Below are positions 15,952 through 25,793 of a stretch of 64,000 nucleotides of DNA, piece by piece. The translations under genes and the position numbers were made by a program. The stretch comes from XYD12-FULL-36-8 sp964613805 (GTDB lineage: Bacteria > Bacteroidota > Ignavibacteria > Ignavibacteriales > Ignavibacteriaceae), in the NCBI GenBank assembly GCA_964613805.1, contig CAZTJF010000006.1, positions 89,011 to 153,010 on the forward strand, read 5' to 3'. The notes under the pieces were generated by a model, which saw nothing but the letters and a program-made list of their open reading frames with translations, was not told the DNA's origin and ran no database searches. Within the stretch, counting starts at the first letter, position 1. Each line of letters opens with the position of its first letter.

Positions 15952-18876
15952 TTACTTAATTAGGATCATCTTTCTCATTTGGCTGAACTCTCTTCCATCA
16001 ATTCCCTTTGCAATTAACTCATAGAAATAAATACCACTGCTTAATGAGTTTCCATTCGCGTCATCTGAATTCCAAGTTAATTTATAGACTCCTTCTTGTT
16101 TATATCCATCGTATAAAACCTTCACAACTTGCCCTAATAGATTGTAAACCTTTACCTTAATTTGTGATGAAATTGGTAAAGCAAACTCAATTGTTGTGGA
16201 TGGATTGAACGGGTTGGGATAATTCTGCTTAAGCGAAAATTCCATTGGTATTGTTGATAGTTCATCACCAGCAGCAGAAGGTTTAACAGCGAGATATGCA
16301 ATATCTGTTAAATGCTTAAGTCCGGTTGCACCTACTAACGTTCCAACACCCGTATTAGTGTTAATCGAAATTAAATTGTTGACCTGAGTTGTATTACCTG
16401 TAATTCCGAATAAATGTTCATTTTCATCGAATGCAAGTCCATTTGTAATTACATTAAGACCGGTTTGACCAACTCTTGTTGTATCGCCTGTTAATTTATT
16501 TATCTTATAGATACGATCTTTTCCAGCACCAATTGCCACGAAAACTGATGCCCATAACTCATTGTTCAGTGGGTTAATGGTTATTGCAGATATTTGAATT
16601 GGTGTTTTTGTTATTGAATCAAGCTGTCCTGATTTCACATCGAGGTTGTATATTGTACCGGTTTTAGCAGCAACAAATAATACTCCTGAAGTATCAAAAG
16701 CGATAGAAGTAAGATCACCCATAGGATAATCATACAAAGTATAGGAGTCGCCTTTCTCTGCATTTACGCGTACAAGTCTCGAAGATGTTGCCGTCGGTGC
16801 CATTCCATATATAATTTTATTTTTCGGATTAACCGCAATTGATTTAATTTCTGAACTGAGCAATGGACCTATATTTGTTCCGGTTCCTGAATTTAGATTT
16901 AATACTGCAAAATTCGATTCATTGCTTATACCGGAAGTTGCATAAAGGGTATTTTGGACTGCCGGTTTAATTACGTACCCTTTGCCTCTCATTTCAAATC
17001 CAGAGAAAGCAGGATCGTTGCTTGTTACTGAAAAATTAGAAACGACATTTCCTGTGTCAGCGGGCGTGTACAAAAATTTAACAAGAATCGAATCGAACGA
17101 TGCGAGATTTAAAGGAAACGTAAAATTGGAAATTCTGGTGAATGAACCAGCAGAGCCAGGCATATTAGAGATAATTAAATTATCTGTTCCAAAGTTTCGT
17201 ATTACAGCAGTTAAGGTATCGCTTGAAAACCCAAGTTCGACATTTCCAAAATCTATTGAAGGCGTGGGTGTAGATAAAAGTACACCTGTGAATGGAACCA
17301 TTCGGACTTTACCAACCCAAGTTCCCCACCGATTTGTTGTCTCAACATATTCGGTATGCATCCAAATATTATTTTCATCAGTAGGATCCAAATAAATGCC
17401 GGTGTAATCACCCCATCTATTTCTGGTTCCGCTAAATGTAACTACATAATTTCCTTTACCGGTTTGCAAAATTTGGCTTCCGCTTAAACCAGGGGGATCA
17501 TTCTTCAATCTTGTGGTATAGTAAGCACCGCAGTATTCTGTAGTGCCGCTTCTTGAATAAGTTATTGCAATATTTTGATCTTTATCTACAGCTAATGTTG
17601 GGAAAATATACCAGTAGTTTGCAGCCCCTAATGTTCCGCTTTCAACGAGAGAAGAATTTGTAGTGTTTACTTTGTAATACCGCATTGCAGCATATTGAGG
17701 TGCGGTTGGATTTGCAATAGAATGAGTTGCCCATAAGAAACCATCTCTAAAAATTGGCTGCGTTTTCATACCACTTTGATTTGCATCAATAAGAGTTGTA
17801 CTTCCACCTAATTGATTTGCATTCGGAGCACCACTAAAATTTTCGATAAAGATATTTGTACGGGTGAGTACCGGGTTACCTGTGGGATCTGTCATTTTAT
17901 ATAAACTAATAAAATTTGCTCCGTTATTCGGGATGTGTAAAAAGAATTGAATATTGTCAGAACCATAGTAAATTGAAGGAATTATTTTATCTGGTTTATA
18001 GGTTGCACCTACCTGAGGATCAGTAATATCCCAAATATCCTTCCAACTCAACGCACCGCCCGGATTGTTATAAATTTCTGATTTATTAATAATCCTAATT
18101 TTGTTATACTGATATTGAGGTTGGGTTGCAAATGTAAACTGTCGCGAGTTAATGTAAATAGCATTTTTATCAAATCCGATTTGAGGATAGTCTCCCCAAT
18201 TGTTCACAGTTGTTGTTCCATTCACATTGGCAGGTAATGCCCATGTATACCATGTTCCTGTAGGAATTGAATCATCAGAAACCGCAACCATGAAATGTGC
18301 TCTTTGTAAAGCATCATTCTGGCTGTCCCAGCACATTATCCATTTCTTATCGAAATGATCATATAAAATTTGGGGGTCAAAACATCCTGGATTCGTAACT
18401 AATCCTTGAAACCATGTATCAGGGTTGATGGTTTTAACAAGATTTCCTTCCTTATCCCAAATTGAAAATGATACATTTACAGTAGTAATAATGTGTGTTG
18501 GTCCAACAGCCATGTGGGGATCCGGTGGAATAGAACTTCCCATGGACATTCCCTTAAAGCTTTTCAAAAGAATTGAAGGTGAACCTTCAATAGAAGAATT
18601 GGAAGTAACATTTGGGTCCTCTACATAAAATGATCGTAATGGACTTGTCGTACTGCCAAAATCAATTGATACTGGATCTTTAGAAGTTGATATAACATTT
18701 CTTGTTCCACGTTCTGTGGGAACTCCAATATCTGTTGCCTTAAAAAATGTACCTGTATTTACAGTCCCGCCATTTGGAACTGAGCCGGCTGCTGGCCCTT
18801 GATACGTTTGAGCTAAAGTTGTGGTCAAGATAATTAGCGGAAATAACAACAAACTCAATTTTAGCGTTGCTTTCAT
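15952..18876 (-). CDS. Secreted protein with ASH-like and propeller-like domains and type IX sorting domain
   Basis: A 974-residue exported protein. A signal peptide ends around TLAQ (residue 23). A long N-terminal region has DPHMAVGPTHII and NRWGDYTGIYLDP. An Ig-like ASH/choice-of-anchor domain runs about 530-640 (SIDFGNVELGFSSDTL, SNDPAF). A repetitive propeller-like segment runs about 650-860, with ASSRLVRVNAEKGD-type repeats. A type A T9SS sorting domain closes the protein (QNYPNPFNPSTTIEFALP, then GIYFYELIAKG). It should be moved across the outer membrane by the PorU/PorV system also in this window. Ligand or enzymatic role is unknown. Confidence 0.88.
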   Translation of the reverse strand: MKATLKLSLLLFPLIILTTTLAQTYQGPAAGSVPNGGTVNTGTFFKATDIGVPTERGTRNVISTSKDPVSIDFGSTTSPLRSFYVEDPNVTSNSSIEGSPSILLKSFKGMSMGSSIPPDPHMAVGPTHIITTVNVSFSIWDKEGNLVKTINPDTWFQGLVTNPGCFDPQILYDHFDKKWIMCWDSQNDALQRAHFMVAVSDDSIPTGTWYTWALPANVNGTTTVNNWGDYPQIGFDKNAIYINSRQFTFATQPQYQYNKIRIINKSEIYNNPGGALSWKDIWDITDPQVGATYKPDKIIPSIYYGSDNIQFFLHIPNNGANFISLYKMTDPTGNPVLTRTNIFIENFSGAPNANQLGGSTTLIDANQSGMKTQPIFRDGFLWATHSIANPTAPQYAAMRYYKVNTTNSSLVESGTLGAANYWYIFPTLAVDKDQNIAITYSRSGTTEYCGAYYTTRLKNDPPGLSGSQILQTGKGNYVVTFSGTRNRWGDYTGIYLDPTDENNIWMHTEYVETTNRWGTWVGKVRMVPFTGVLLSTPTPSIDFGNVELGFSSDTLTAVIRNFGTDNLIISNMPGSAGSFTRISNFTFPLNLASFDSILVKFLYTPADTGNVVSNFSVTSNDPAFSGFEMRGKGYVIKPAVQNTLYATSGISNESNFAVLNLNSGTGTNIGPLLSSEIKSIAVNPKNKIIYGMAPTATSSRLVRVNAEKGDSYTLYDYPMGDLTSIAFDTSGVLFVAAKTGTIYNLDVKSGQLDSITKTPIQISAITINPLNNELWASVFVAIGAGKDRIYKINKLTGDTTRVGQTGLNVITNGLAFDENEHLFGITGNTTQVNNLISINTNTGVGTLVGATGLKHLTDIAYLAVKPSAAGDELSTIPMEFSLKQNYPNPFNPSTTIEFALPISSQIKVKVYNLLGQVVKVLYDGYKQEGVYKLTWNSDDANGNSLSSGIYFYELIAKGIDGREFSQMRKMILIK

Positions 18877-19012
18877 TTTTTCCCTTTAATTTAGTTATGA
18901 CTAATTTTTTATAGTTAAAAATATTATTATTCGGTATGATAATCAATTTAATTAGTGAACATTATTCGACTTACATAAACATTGTAAACAAAATATATAA
19001 ATAGACTTAACC

Positions 19013-19017
19013 GGAGG
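19013..19017 (+). promoter_or_regulatory. Strong Shine-Dalgarno (GGAGG) before a GTG start
   Basis: GGAGG five bases before GTG at 19023 decides the start of the M24 peptidase gene. Confidence 0.7.
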
Positions 19018-19022
19018 AAAAA

Positions 19023-20216
19023 GTGAAAAAATTCAATCTTAAAAAAGTGCAAACAATTTTAACTAAAATGAACATTGATGCCTGGCTCTTGTATGATTTC
19101 AGGTTTTCAAATGAACTTGCATTAACTATGCTCGGAATTACTAAAAAATCTCACCTAACAAGAAGATTTTATTATTTAATTCCGAGAATAGGCATACCAA
19201 CAAAAATTGCCAACGCGATTGAAACTTTTCATTTTGATGCTCTGCCAGGCACATTACTTCCTTATGCTAGTTATGGATCTCTTCTTCAAAACCTAAAGTT
19301 TAGCTTGAAAGGGATAAAAACTGTTGCGATGGAGTATTCTCCGTTGAATGCAATTCCGTATGTATCAAGAGTTGATGCTGGAACAATCGAACAAATTAGG
19401 TCGCTGGGAGTAGAAATAGTAAGCAGCGCTGATCTTATTTCAATGTACAATGCGCTCTGGACAATGGAACAATTTAATAAGAATAAACCAGTTGCAAATG
19501 TTCTGAACGAAATTGTTTACAAATCATTTGATTTCATTAAAAAGAAAATCCTAAAATCTCAAAGCATAACCGAGTACGATGTTCAGCAATTTATTATGAC
19601 TGAATTCAAGAAAAGAAGATTTTTTACAGATGATCCTCCAATAGTAGGTGTTAATGAAAACAGCGCAAATCCTCACTATACTCCAACGAAACAAAAAAAT
19701 AAGAAGATAAGAAAAGGTGACTTTGTCCTCATTGATCTTTGGGCTAAACCAGATAAAGAAGATGGAGTTTGGGCTGATATTACTTGGGTTGGATTTGTTG
19801 GAACATCTGTACCGGAGAAATACAAAAAAATATTTGATATTGTTGCAAAAGCACGCGATACAGCATTTGATTTAGTTGAATCCAGATACAAAGCTGGAAA
19901 AGAGGTGCGAGGATTTGAGGTTGATGCTGCATGTCGAAAAGTTATTGAAGATGCTGGTTATGGGAAATATTTTATTCACCGTACCGGGCATTCAATAACA
20001 ACCGACCTTCACGGCAGCGGCGCACACATAGATAATTTTGAAACTAAAGATGAGCGTTTACTGCTTCCTTCAACTTCCTTTTCAATTGAACCGGGAATTT
20101 ATCTTCCAAGAGAATTTGGTGTACGAAGTGAGATTGATGTTTTCATCACAAAGGATGGAAAAGTTATGTTCACTGGAAAAGAAAAGCAGAAGGAAGTTAT
20201 TGAAATACTGAAATAA
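19023..20216 (+). CDS. M24-family metallopeptidase (Xaa-Pro aminopeptidase-like)
   Basis: A 397-residue cytoplasmic pita-bread enzyme with an N-terminal creatinase-like domain. All five metal ligands are visible: Asp in LIDLWAK, Asp in WADITWVGF, His in HRTGHSITTDLHG, Glu in FSIEPGIYLP and Glu in RSEIDVFI. HGSGAHIDN follows the His as in proline dipeptidases. It cleaves N-terminal or dipeptide bonds next to proline in peptide turnover, and the precise specificity is uncertain. It starts at GTG with a good Shine-Dalgarno. It stands alone between divergent and convergent neighbours. Confidence 0.93.
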   Translation: MKKFNLKKVQTILTKMNIDAWLLYDFRFSNELALTMLGITKKSHLTRRFYYLIPRIGIPTKIANAIETFHFDALPGTLLPYASYGSLLQNLKFSLKGIKTVAMEYSPLNAIPYVSRVDAGTIEQIRSLGVEIVSSADLISMYNALWTMEQFNKNKPVANVLNEIVYKSFDFIKKKILKSQSITEYDVQQFIMTEFKKRRFFTDDPPIVGVNENSANPHYTPTKQKNKKIRKGDFVLIDLWAKPDKEDGVWADITWVGFVGTSVPEKYKKIFDIVAKARDTAFDLVESRYKAGKEVRGFEVDAACRKVIEDAGYGKYFIHRTGHSITTDLHGSGAHIDNFETKDERLLLPSTSFSIEPGIYLPREFGVRSEIDVFITKDGKVMFTGKEKQKEVIEILK

Positions 20217-20225
20217 TAATAGGAA

Positions 20226-20291
20226 TGTCATTCCCACGAAAGTGGAAATCTAATCAAACTGAACTGGATTCCCGTTTACACGGGAATGACA
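20226..20291. repeat. Palindromic repeat with TGTCA/TGACA ends
   Basis: TGTCATTCCCACGAAAGTGG at the left mirrors CCCGTTTACACGGGAATGACA at the right across a short AT-rich centre. It lies in the gap between the convergent M24 gene and the respiratory operon, where it could act as a terminator. Confidence 0.75.
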
Positions 20292-20301
20292 ACATAAAAG
20301 A

Positions 20302-21660
20302 TTATTTCGGCGTGGCACTTTTGGAATGCTGTTCCATCAAATATTCAGCAATATTTTTTGCCTCATCACGCCTCAAACCTTGATTAGGCATTGGAGGATA
20401 TGCAGGATCAACTTTGACAGGATTCAATATGAACCCTATCAACTGATCCATTTTACCCTCATACTTAACTAAAACTTTGTTGTATGGTGGTCCAACTAAT
20501 TTCTCATCAAACTTGTGGCAAGCAGAACAAACGACTTGATATATTTCTTCGCCACTTCTTATCTTAATAGCACTTACATTTTCACCTTTTAATTCAGCTA
20601 AATATTTATTGAACTCTTCACTAAGCACTGCTGAATGGATTTTAGTAGAATTACTCATAGCCATTTGATCTTTAATTACAAGCGCAAGCACAAAAAATAT
20701 TACAACGAAGAATAACTGACCGCTGAGTTTTAAATTCTGTGTTTTTGAAATTGCATAAAGTAAATGATATGCTAAAAATATTAACATCAAAGCAAGAATA
20801 AGATACACGAAAACTGAACCTGACAAAGCAGTTTTTGGCAAAAAAAGATTATTAACAAAAAGTAAAATCGGAAGGAGAATTAGAGAACTTAAAGTAATTG
20901 TTAAGGAAAATTTCTTAACGAAACTTTTGTATTCATCTGAAAGATTTTCTTTTCCGCCTTCCCAATAGAAAAAGGCAAAAAGAATCGTGCTTCCTGTAAT
21001 TGCAAATGCTAGAATTATAAATTGTACAAAATTAAGGATTGAAGGTAATGAAAATAATATTGATAATTGATTTCCTTTCTGCCAATACTCTGAGAATACA
21101 CCATGTGAAATTGCAGAAATGTAATACCATGAACCAACGGTTAAAAATGCTAATCCAATAATTCCCGATCTGCTAGCTAAACGGCTGCTTTCAGTTCTAT
21201 ATTTTCTAACTTGATCTTTAATGGAAGTATTTAGCTGGGAGGCTTGATTCAAATCATTAAACAACTCATTAAAGCTCAAGGAGTATTTAAATGTGTAGGT
21301 TAATAAAAATCCTATGATCACTAATGGTAAAGCTATTAAAAGAATCACGAGTACAGATGAATTACTCTTGTGAAGCAATTGGGCATAAATCAAAATAGAA
21401 GTAATTACCGGTAAAAATCCTAATGCTACGCCAAGACTTTTACTTACTGATATAGTATCAAGAACATCTTTTGAGAACCGAATGTAAAGAGAATTATTTT
21501 CTTTCAGCCCTTTCTTCCAATAGTTCAGTGATAAGAAAGTTCCAACTAATATCACACTTAAGAAAGGCAGGAAAAGGAATTGAATTAAAATTAATAAATA
21601 ATGAAGGAGCTGAATGTGCTCAGCGGATTGAGGTAAAACTATTTTGTCGAGGAATTCCAT
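20302..21660 (-). CDS. Polytopic membrane protein with C-terminal monoheme cytochrome c
   Basis: A 452-residue protein. About nine to ten hydrophobic segments fill residues 10-345, and a periplasmic class I cytochrome c domain closes the protein, with CSACH near residue 378 and a downstream Met in PPMPNQGLRRDEA as the likely sixth ligand. It is the last gene of the ActA-to-CtaB operon, 18 bp after heme O synthase. The membrane part is not one I recognise. I infer an electron carrier or accessory subunit joining alternative complex III to the oxidase. Confidence 0.75.
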   Translation of the reverse strand: MEFLDKIVLPQSAEHIQLLHYLLILIQFLFLPFLSVILVGTFLSLNYWKKGLKENNSLYIRFSKDVLDTISVSKSLGVALGFLPVITSILIYAQLLHKSNSSVLVILLIALPLVIIGFLLTYTFKYSLSFNELFNDLNQASQLNTSIKDQVRKYRTESSRLASRSGIIGLAFLTVGSWYYISAISHGVFSEYWQKGNQLSILFSLPSILNFVQFIILAFAITGSTILFAFFYWEGGKENLSDEYKSFVKKFSLTITLSSLILLPILLFVNNLFLPKTALSGSVFVYLILALMLIFLAYHLLYAISKTQNLKLSGQLFFVVIFFVLALVIKDQMAMSNSTKIHSAVLSEEFNKYLAELKGENVSAIKIRSGEEIYQVVCSACHKFDEKLVGPPYNKVLVKYEGKMDQLIGFILNPVKVDPAYPPMPNQGLRRDEAKNIAEYLMEQHSKSATPK

Positions 21661-21678
21661 CTAAGTAATTTTCTCCGG

Positions 21679-22545
21679 CTAAAACAAAATTAAAAGTTGA
21701 TCTAACGAAACAATCAGCATAACCAGCAAAGCAAAAATATTTATCTCTCTGAATGCAAAACGAAAATTCATTCGTTGCTCTTGATCTCTTAGAAACCTTG
21801 ACGCATTCCATGTTAACCACAAACCTGTTAACAAAAGAACGGCATATAAAACTGGATTTCTTACAACGCCAAAAAATGGAATAAGAAAACTCGTTACAAC
21901 TGTTGCAATTATCCAAATAAAAGTAATTCTTGAAAGCTGCTTTGTATCGAACACTTGGGTTAATGTTGGAAATCCTGCTTTCTCATAATCCTTTTCAAGT
22001 ACAAGCAGAAGAAGCCAAAAATGAGGTATTTGCCAGATGAAAAAGAAAAATGCAATCACTAAAATCTGAGGATCAAAAATGTATCCACCGGCAGATGTCC
22101 AGCCGATTGCTGGAGGGATTGCTCCTACCAATGAACCGGGAACAATTGCAATCTGACTGACTTTTTTAAAAGGTGTATAAACTAAATTGTACCAAAAAAG
22201 ATTTAGCAGTCCTAATGAGAATGGAACTATTCCATTGACTAACAAGAGAACCGACCCAGCAAAAACGAGAATCAAAGCTATCTGAGAAGCATTTCCTAAA
22301 CTAATTCTTCTTGATGGAATTGGACGATTCTTAGTTCTTTCCATCAATGCATCTGTTTTGTGTTCCTGGATGTGATTTATTACTGCAGAACCGCACGCAA
22401 GCGATAACGTCCCAATAATTGCTAACAATAAATTCCAAGATAACTCTTGCTTAAAGCAGATATAACCAAATACAGTAGTTAATGTTACGAACGAGGTTAT
22501 TCTGATTTTAGTTAACTCTGATAATATTTTTATTTGCTCTCTCAA
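21679..22545 (-). CDS. ctaB: Protoheme IX farnesyltransferase (heme O synthase)
   Basis: A UbiA-superfamily membrane prenyltransferase of 288 residues. It converts heme B to heme O, the precursor of heme A for the aa3 oxidase encoded just upstream. The substrate-binding segment reads NHIQEHKTDALMERTKNRP, followed by LVGAIPPAIGWTSAGG, both diagnostic of CtaB/CyoE. Around eight to nine membrane helices are visible. It sits 12 bp after coxB. The heme A synthase CtaA is not in the window. Confidence 0.96.
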   Translation of the reverse strand: MREQIKILSELTKIRITSFVTLTTVFGYICFKQELSWNLLLAIIGTLSLACGSAVINHIQEHKTDALMERTKNRPIPSRRISLGNASQIALILVFAGSVLLLVNGIVPFSLGLLNLFWYNLVYTPFKKVSQIAIVPGSLVGAIPPAIGWTSAGGYIFDPQILVIAFFFFIWQIPHFWLLLLVLEKDYEKAGFPTLTQVFDTKQLSRITFIWIIATVVTSFLIPFFGVVRNPVLYAVLLLTGLWLTWNASRFLRDQEQRMNFRFAFREINIFALLVMLIVSLDQLLILF

Positions 22546-22557
22546 TTCGAATTAAAT

Positions 22558-23193
22558 TTATTTTTTATCAACAACATTATTAATCTGTGTCACATTTGAA
22601 TTCAACCATGAAAGAAAATTATTTTCTTGCATTACCACAACTTCAGTGTACATGTAAGAATGATTCATTCCACAATATTCTGCACAAAAAATTGGGTGAG
22701 AACCTTCTTCATTTGCTGTAAACCACGTTGTATTTTGTTTACCAGGTATTATATCCTTTTTAACTCTGAAAGCTGGAATGTAAAAGGCATGATTAACATC
22801 AATTGAATTTAAGACTACCTTTACAGGTTTATGAATGGGAACATAAAGAGTGTCAGATACTTTTCCGTTATCATACTTAAAATTAAACTTCCACATTTGT
22901 GCAGTAACATTCACAACCATAGCATTTTCAGGAATATTAGACATCTCTTTATATCCAGCCCATCCAAAATAAAACATAAACAGAACTAAAATGGTTGGAA
23001 TGACTGTCCATAAAACTTCAAGCGGCATGCTGCCATGAATATTAGTTGCTTTAGGATTTTTCTTTCTACTGTACTTGAAAACAAAATAAATCATCAACCC
23101 GGTTATTAAAACCAGGAAGAATACAGAAATTGCTATTATAAAGAAGAATGCAAAATCAACTGACTTAACAAATTCTGATTGTGCTATAATCAT
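22558..23193 (-). CDS. coxB: Cytochrome c oxidase subunit II (CuA)
   Basis: Two N-terminal membrane helices are followed by a cupredoxin domain. The CuA ligands are in DVNHAFYIPAFRVKKD and in FCAEYCGMNHSYM, so electron entry from cytochrome c is intact. The open frame extends 14 codons further upstream, to 23235, which would overlap subunit IV by 35 bp. I chose the internal ATG at 23193 because it begins directly before the first helix and leaves a 7-bp gap. It belongs to the aa3 oxidase block. Confidence 0.94.
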   Translation of the reverse strand: MIIAQSEFVKSVDFAFFFIIAISVFFLVLITGLMIYFVFKYSRKKNPKATNIHGSMPLEVLWTVIPTILVLFMFYFGWAGYKEMSNIPENAMVVNVTAQMWKFNFKYDNGKVSDTLYVPIHKPVKVVLNSIDVNHAFYIPAFRVKKDIIPGKQNTTWFTANEEGSHPIFCAEYCGMNHSYMYTEVVVMQENNFLSWLNSNVTQINNVVDKK

Positions 23194-23200
23194 AGAAAAC

Positions 23201-23500
23201 CTAAATGAAAGAATAATCTGAGAACAATAAAACAAAAGAAATTATGATAAAGAATAATGCAACTAACACAAATATTTTAAATGTTTTCTGTTCTGCTCCA
23301 AGATGCATAAAAATCTTCAATACCAAATATGATTTCACAGATGCCACAAGTAATGCCGTAGTAACAGTTAAACCTCCAAAGTTAATACCAGCAACACTGA
23401 CAGTAATTGCAGTTAAAGCTAATAAACCAATCCATACCAACAAATAAATTCCGTATCCATGCGGTTTATGTTCTGTATGTGTCTTGTGCTCGTCCATCAA
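23201..23500 (-). CDS. coxD: Cytochrome c oxidase subunit IV (prokaryotic small subunit)
   Basis: A 99-residue protein with a His-rich N-terminus (MMDEHKTHTEHKPHGYGIYL) and three hydrophobic segments. Between subunits III and II, it matches the prokaryotic COX4 family that stabilises the CuB site during assembly. The start could be either of the first two ATG codons. It is part of the respiratory operon. Confidence 0.88.
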   Translation of the reverse strand: MMDEHKTHTEHKPHGYGIYLLVWIGLLALTAITVSVAGINFGGLTVTTALLVASVKSYLVLKIFMHLGAEQKTFKIFVLVALFFIIISFVLLFSDYSFI

Positions 23501-23505
23501 TATTC

Positions 23506-24123
23506 CTAAGTGATAAGATAAAATAATGGAAATAAGAAAATCCAGATTATGTCCACAAGATGCCAGTACAATCCGGCGGCTTCAAGTTTAACATAGCTAT
23601 TCTGATTAATCACATTTTTTAATGTAAGCCGAGTCATCACACTAATCAGAATGATTCCAATAATAACATGTAAACCATGAAGACCAGTCATAACATAATA
23701 CAAACCAAAAAATAAAATTTCGCCCTTAGGTTTATTTAATAGAACTTCAGAACCTGGGAAAATTCCATGATGAAATTTTATTGACCATTCAAAGTACTTA
23801 TTAATTAAAAAACCGAAAGCTAAGAGTATAGTTATAGCTTGAAAAAACACCGATAAACTCTTGTTATTACGTTGGATAGCGGCAATGGATAAAGCCATTG
23901 TTAGACTACTTGTTAAAAGAATTATCGTGTTAAAAGTACCGATTAATGTGTTCAATTCTTTGGCAGCAATATGAAATTGCTCCTGATTCACAAACCGATA
24001 AACTGAGTAAAGAAAGAACAACCCTCCAAAGAGTAGTAGCTCGGTGAAAAGGAATAACCACATTCCCATTCTTGCACCAATATCATCGCGATGGACATGC
24101 ACAGCATGCTCCTGTGTGGTCAT
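23506..24123 (-). CDS. coxC: Cytochrome c oxidase subunit III
   Basis: A 205-residue protein with five membrane helices, the short bacterial form of subunit III. RDDIGARMGMWLFLFTELLLFGG and TGLHGLHVIIGIILI are typical, and WHLVDIIWIFLFPLFY closes the protein. It stabilises subunit I and its oxygen and proton supply. It overlaps coxA by 4 bp (ATGA). Confidence 0.96.
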   Translation of the reverse strand: MTTQEHAVHVHRDDIGARMGMWLFLFTELLLFGGLFFLYSVYRFVNQEQFHIAAKELNTLIGTFNTIILLTSSLTMALSIAAIQRNNKSLSVFFQAITILLAFGFLINKYFEWSIKFHHGIFPGSEVLLNKPKGEILFFGLYYVMTGLHGLHVIIGIILISVMTRLTLKNVINQNSYVKLEAAGLYWHLVDIIWIFLFPLFYLIT

Positions 24124-25778
24124 TTTACCTCCTCTTTTTCAACATGTTCATCGTTCATTTTGTACTCATATGGACCATGAGTTATCAAAGGAATGTCATG
24201 AAAATTTTCGTGAGTTGGAGGTGTTTCAATTTGCCATTCGAGTGTTTCTCCTCCCCAAATATTCCGTTTAGTAACCTTTTCACCGCTCTGCAATGATTTA
24301 ATTAGATTATAGTAAATAATGATTAAGCCAGTAATCAAAATCCATGATCCAACTGTAGAAATCTGATGGTAAATCGCATATTCAGGCAGATAATCATAAT
24401 ATCTTCTTGGCATTCCTAACCAGCCCATAACAAACAGCGGAAAGTAAAGCGTGTTGAATCCAACAAACAAAAACCAGAATCCTACTTTAGCAATTTTCAT
24501 GTTGTACATTCTGCCGAACATTTTTGGCAGCCAGTAATGAAGTGCGGCAAATATTCCAAATCCAGTTCCACCAAACATTACGTAATGGAAGTGTGCTACT
24601 ATAAATGATGTATCGGTAAGGTGAATATCAACTGATAATGCTCCTTGCACAACTCCTGTTAGTCCACCAATTGAGAAGAGAAAAATAAATGCTAATGCAT
24701 ACAACATCGGAGGATCAAGTTGAATTGAACCTTTGTAAAGAGTTGCGGTCCAGTTAAAAACCTTTATTGCACTTGGAATTGCCACAAGGAAAGTTAAGAG
24801 CGAGAAAACAAATTGAGCAGTTGAGCTCATTCCTGAAGAGAACATGTGATGAGCCCAAACGAGCGAACCGAGTAACGCAATTGCGATGGATGAGAATGCA
24901 ATGAACTTATAACCAAAAATAGTTCTTCTTGCAAATACGGGAATAATCTCTGAGACAACTCCCATTGCAGGAACTATCATTATATATACAGCCGGGTGAG
25001 AATATATCCAGAATAAATGCTGATAAAGGATAGGGTCTCCACCAAGTGCCGGATCGAACAAACCAACACCAAATACTCTCTCAACAACTATTAACAGCAA
25101 CGTAATTCCGATAATTGGAGTAGCAAGAACTTGAATCCATGCAGTTGCATACAACGCCCAAGAAAATAAGGGCATTTTGAACCAATCCATTCCTGGAGCA
25201 CGCAATCTATGAATTGTGGTAACAAAATTAATTCCGGTAAGTATAGATGAAAATCCAAGTATGAAAGCAGCAAATCCAGTGAAGATAACATTTGTGCTCG
25301 TTCTAACGCTGTAAGGAATGTAGAATGTCCATCCTGTGTCTGCTGGTCCGCCTGGTAACAATATTGACACGATTACCAAAACTCCGCCAATCATGTACAG
25401 CCACCACGAAAGCAAATTTATTCTCGGGAATGCAACATCCTTTGCTCCAATCATAATTGGTAAAAAGAAGTTTCCGAAGACGGCAGGCAATCCAGGAATT
25501 ACAAACAGAAATATCATTATCACTCCATGAAGAGTGAAAAATGAATTATAAGTTTGTGGATCTACAATCGTTTTACCTTGAGTGAATAGCTCAAGACGAA
25601 TCAGGAAACCAAAAGTAACTCCAACTGCGAAGAATGTAAGCAAACCAATTAAGTACAAGATTCCTATTCGTTTATGATCGGTTGAAAATATCCAACCTTT
25701 AATTCCGTTGTGCTTTCCTTGATAGTCTAAATAGCTTGTATGACCGTTCGTTGAGATATTTGTTGCAACTGTTGACAT
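24120..25778 (-). CDS. coxA: Cytochrome c oxidase subunit I (aa3-type, A2 family)
   Basis: The catalytic subunit (552 residues, about 12 helices) reduces O2 to water and pumps protons. Ligands are visible: His261 of YSHPAVYIM and His310-His311 of WAHHMFSSG for CuB, and His396 and His398 of HFHYVMFGG for hemes a3 and a. Its early heme a ligand lies in FFTLHGVIMIF. The YSHP motif in place of GHPE marks the A2 subfamily, which uses Tyr/Ser at the end of the D-channel. It lies between the SCO gene and coxC in the operon. Confidence 0.97.
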   Translation of the reverse strand: MSTVATNISTNGHTSYLDYQGKHNGIKGWIFSTDHKRIGILYLIGLLTFFAVGVTFGFLIRLELFTQGKTIVDPQTYNSFFTLHGVIMIFLFVIPGLPAVFGNFFLPIMIGAKDVAFPRINLLSWWLYMIGGVLVIVSILLPGGPADTGWTFYIPYSVRTSTNVIFTGFAAFILGFSSILTGINFVTTIHRLRAPGMDWFKMPLFSWALYATAWIQVLATPIIGITLLLIVVERVFGVGLFDPALGGDPILYQHLFWIYSHPAVYIMIVPAMGVVSEIIPVFARRTIFGYKFIAFSSIAIALLGSLVWAHHMFSSGMSSTAQFVFSLLTFLVAIPSAIKVFNWTATLYKGSIQLDPPMLYALAFIFLFSIGGLTGVVQGALSVDIHLTDTSFIVAHFHYVMFGGTGFGIFAALHYWLPKMFGRMYNMKIAKVGFWFLFVGFNTLYFPLFVMGWLGMPRRYYDYLPEYAIYHQISTVGSWILITGLIIIYYNLIKSLQSGEKVTKRNIWGGETLEWQIETPPTHENFHDIPLITHGPYEYKMNDEHVEKEEVK

Positions 25779-25793
25779 AAGTTTCTACCTATT

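Noticed and set aside
16982..17395. A 137-codon open frame on the plus strand
   Set aside because: It is antisense to the type IX cargo gene, whose frame is intact and carries recognisable domains.
23194..23235. Longer N-terminus for coxB
   Set aside because: It overlaps subunit IV, and the added residues precede the first helix without adding a signal.
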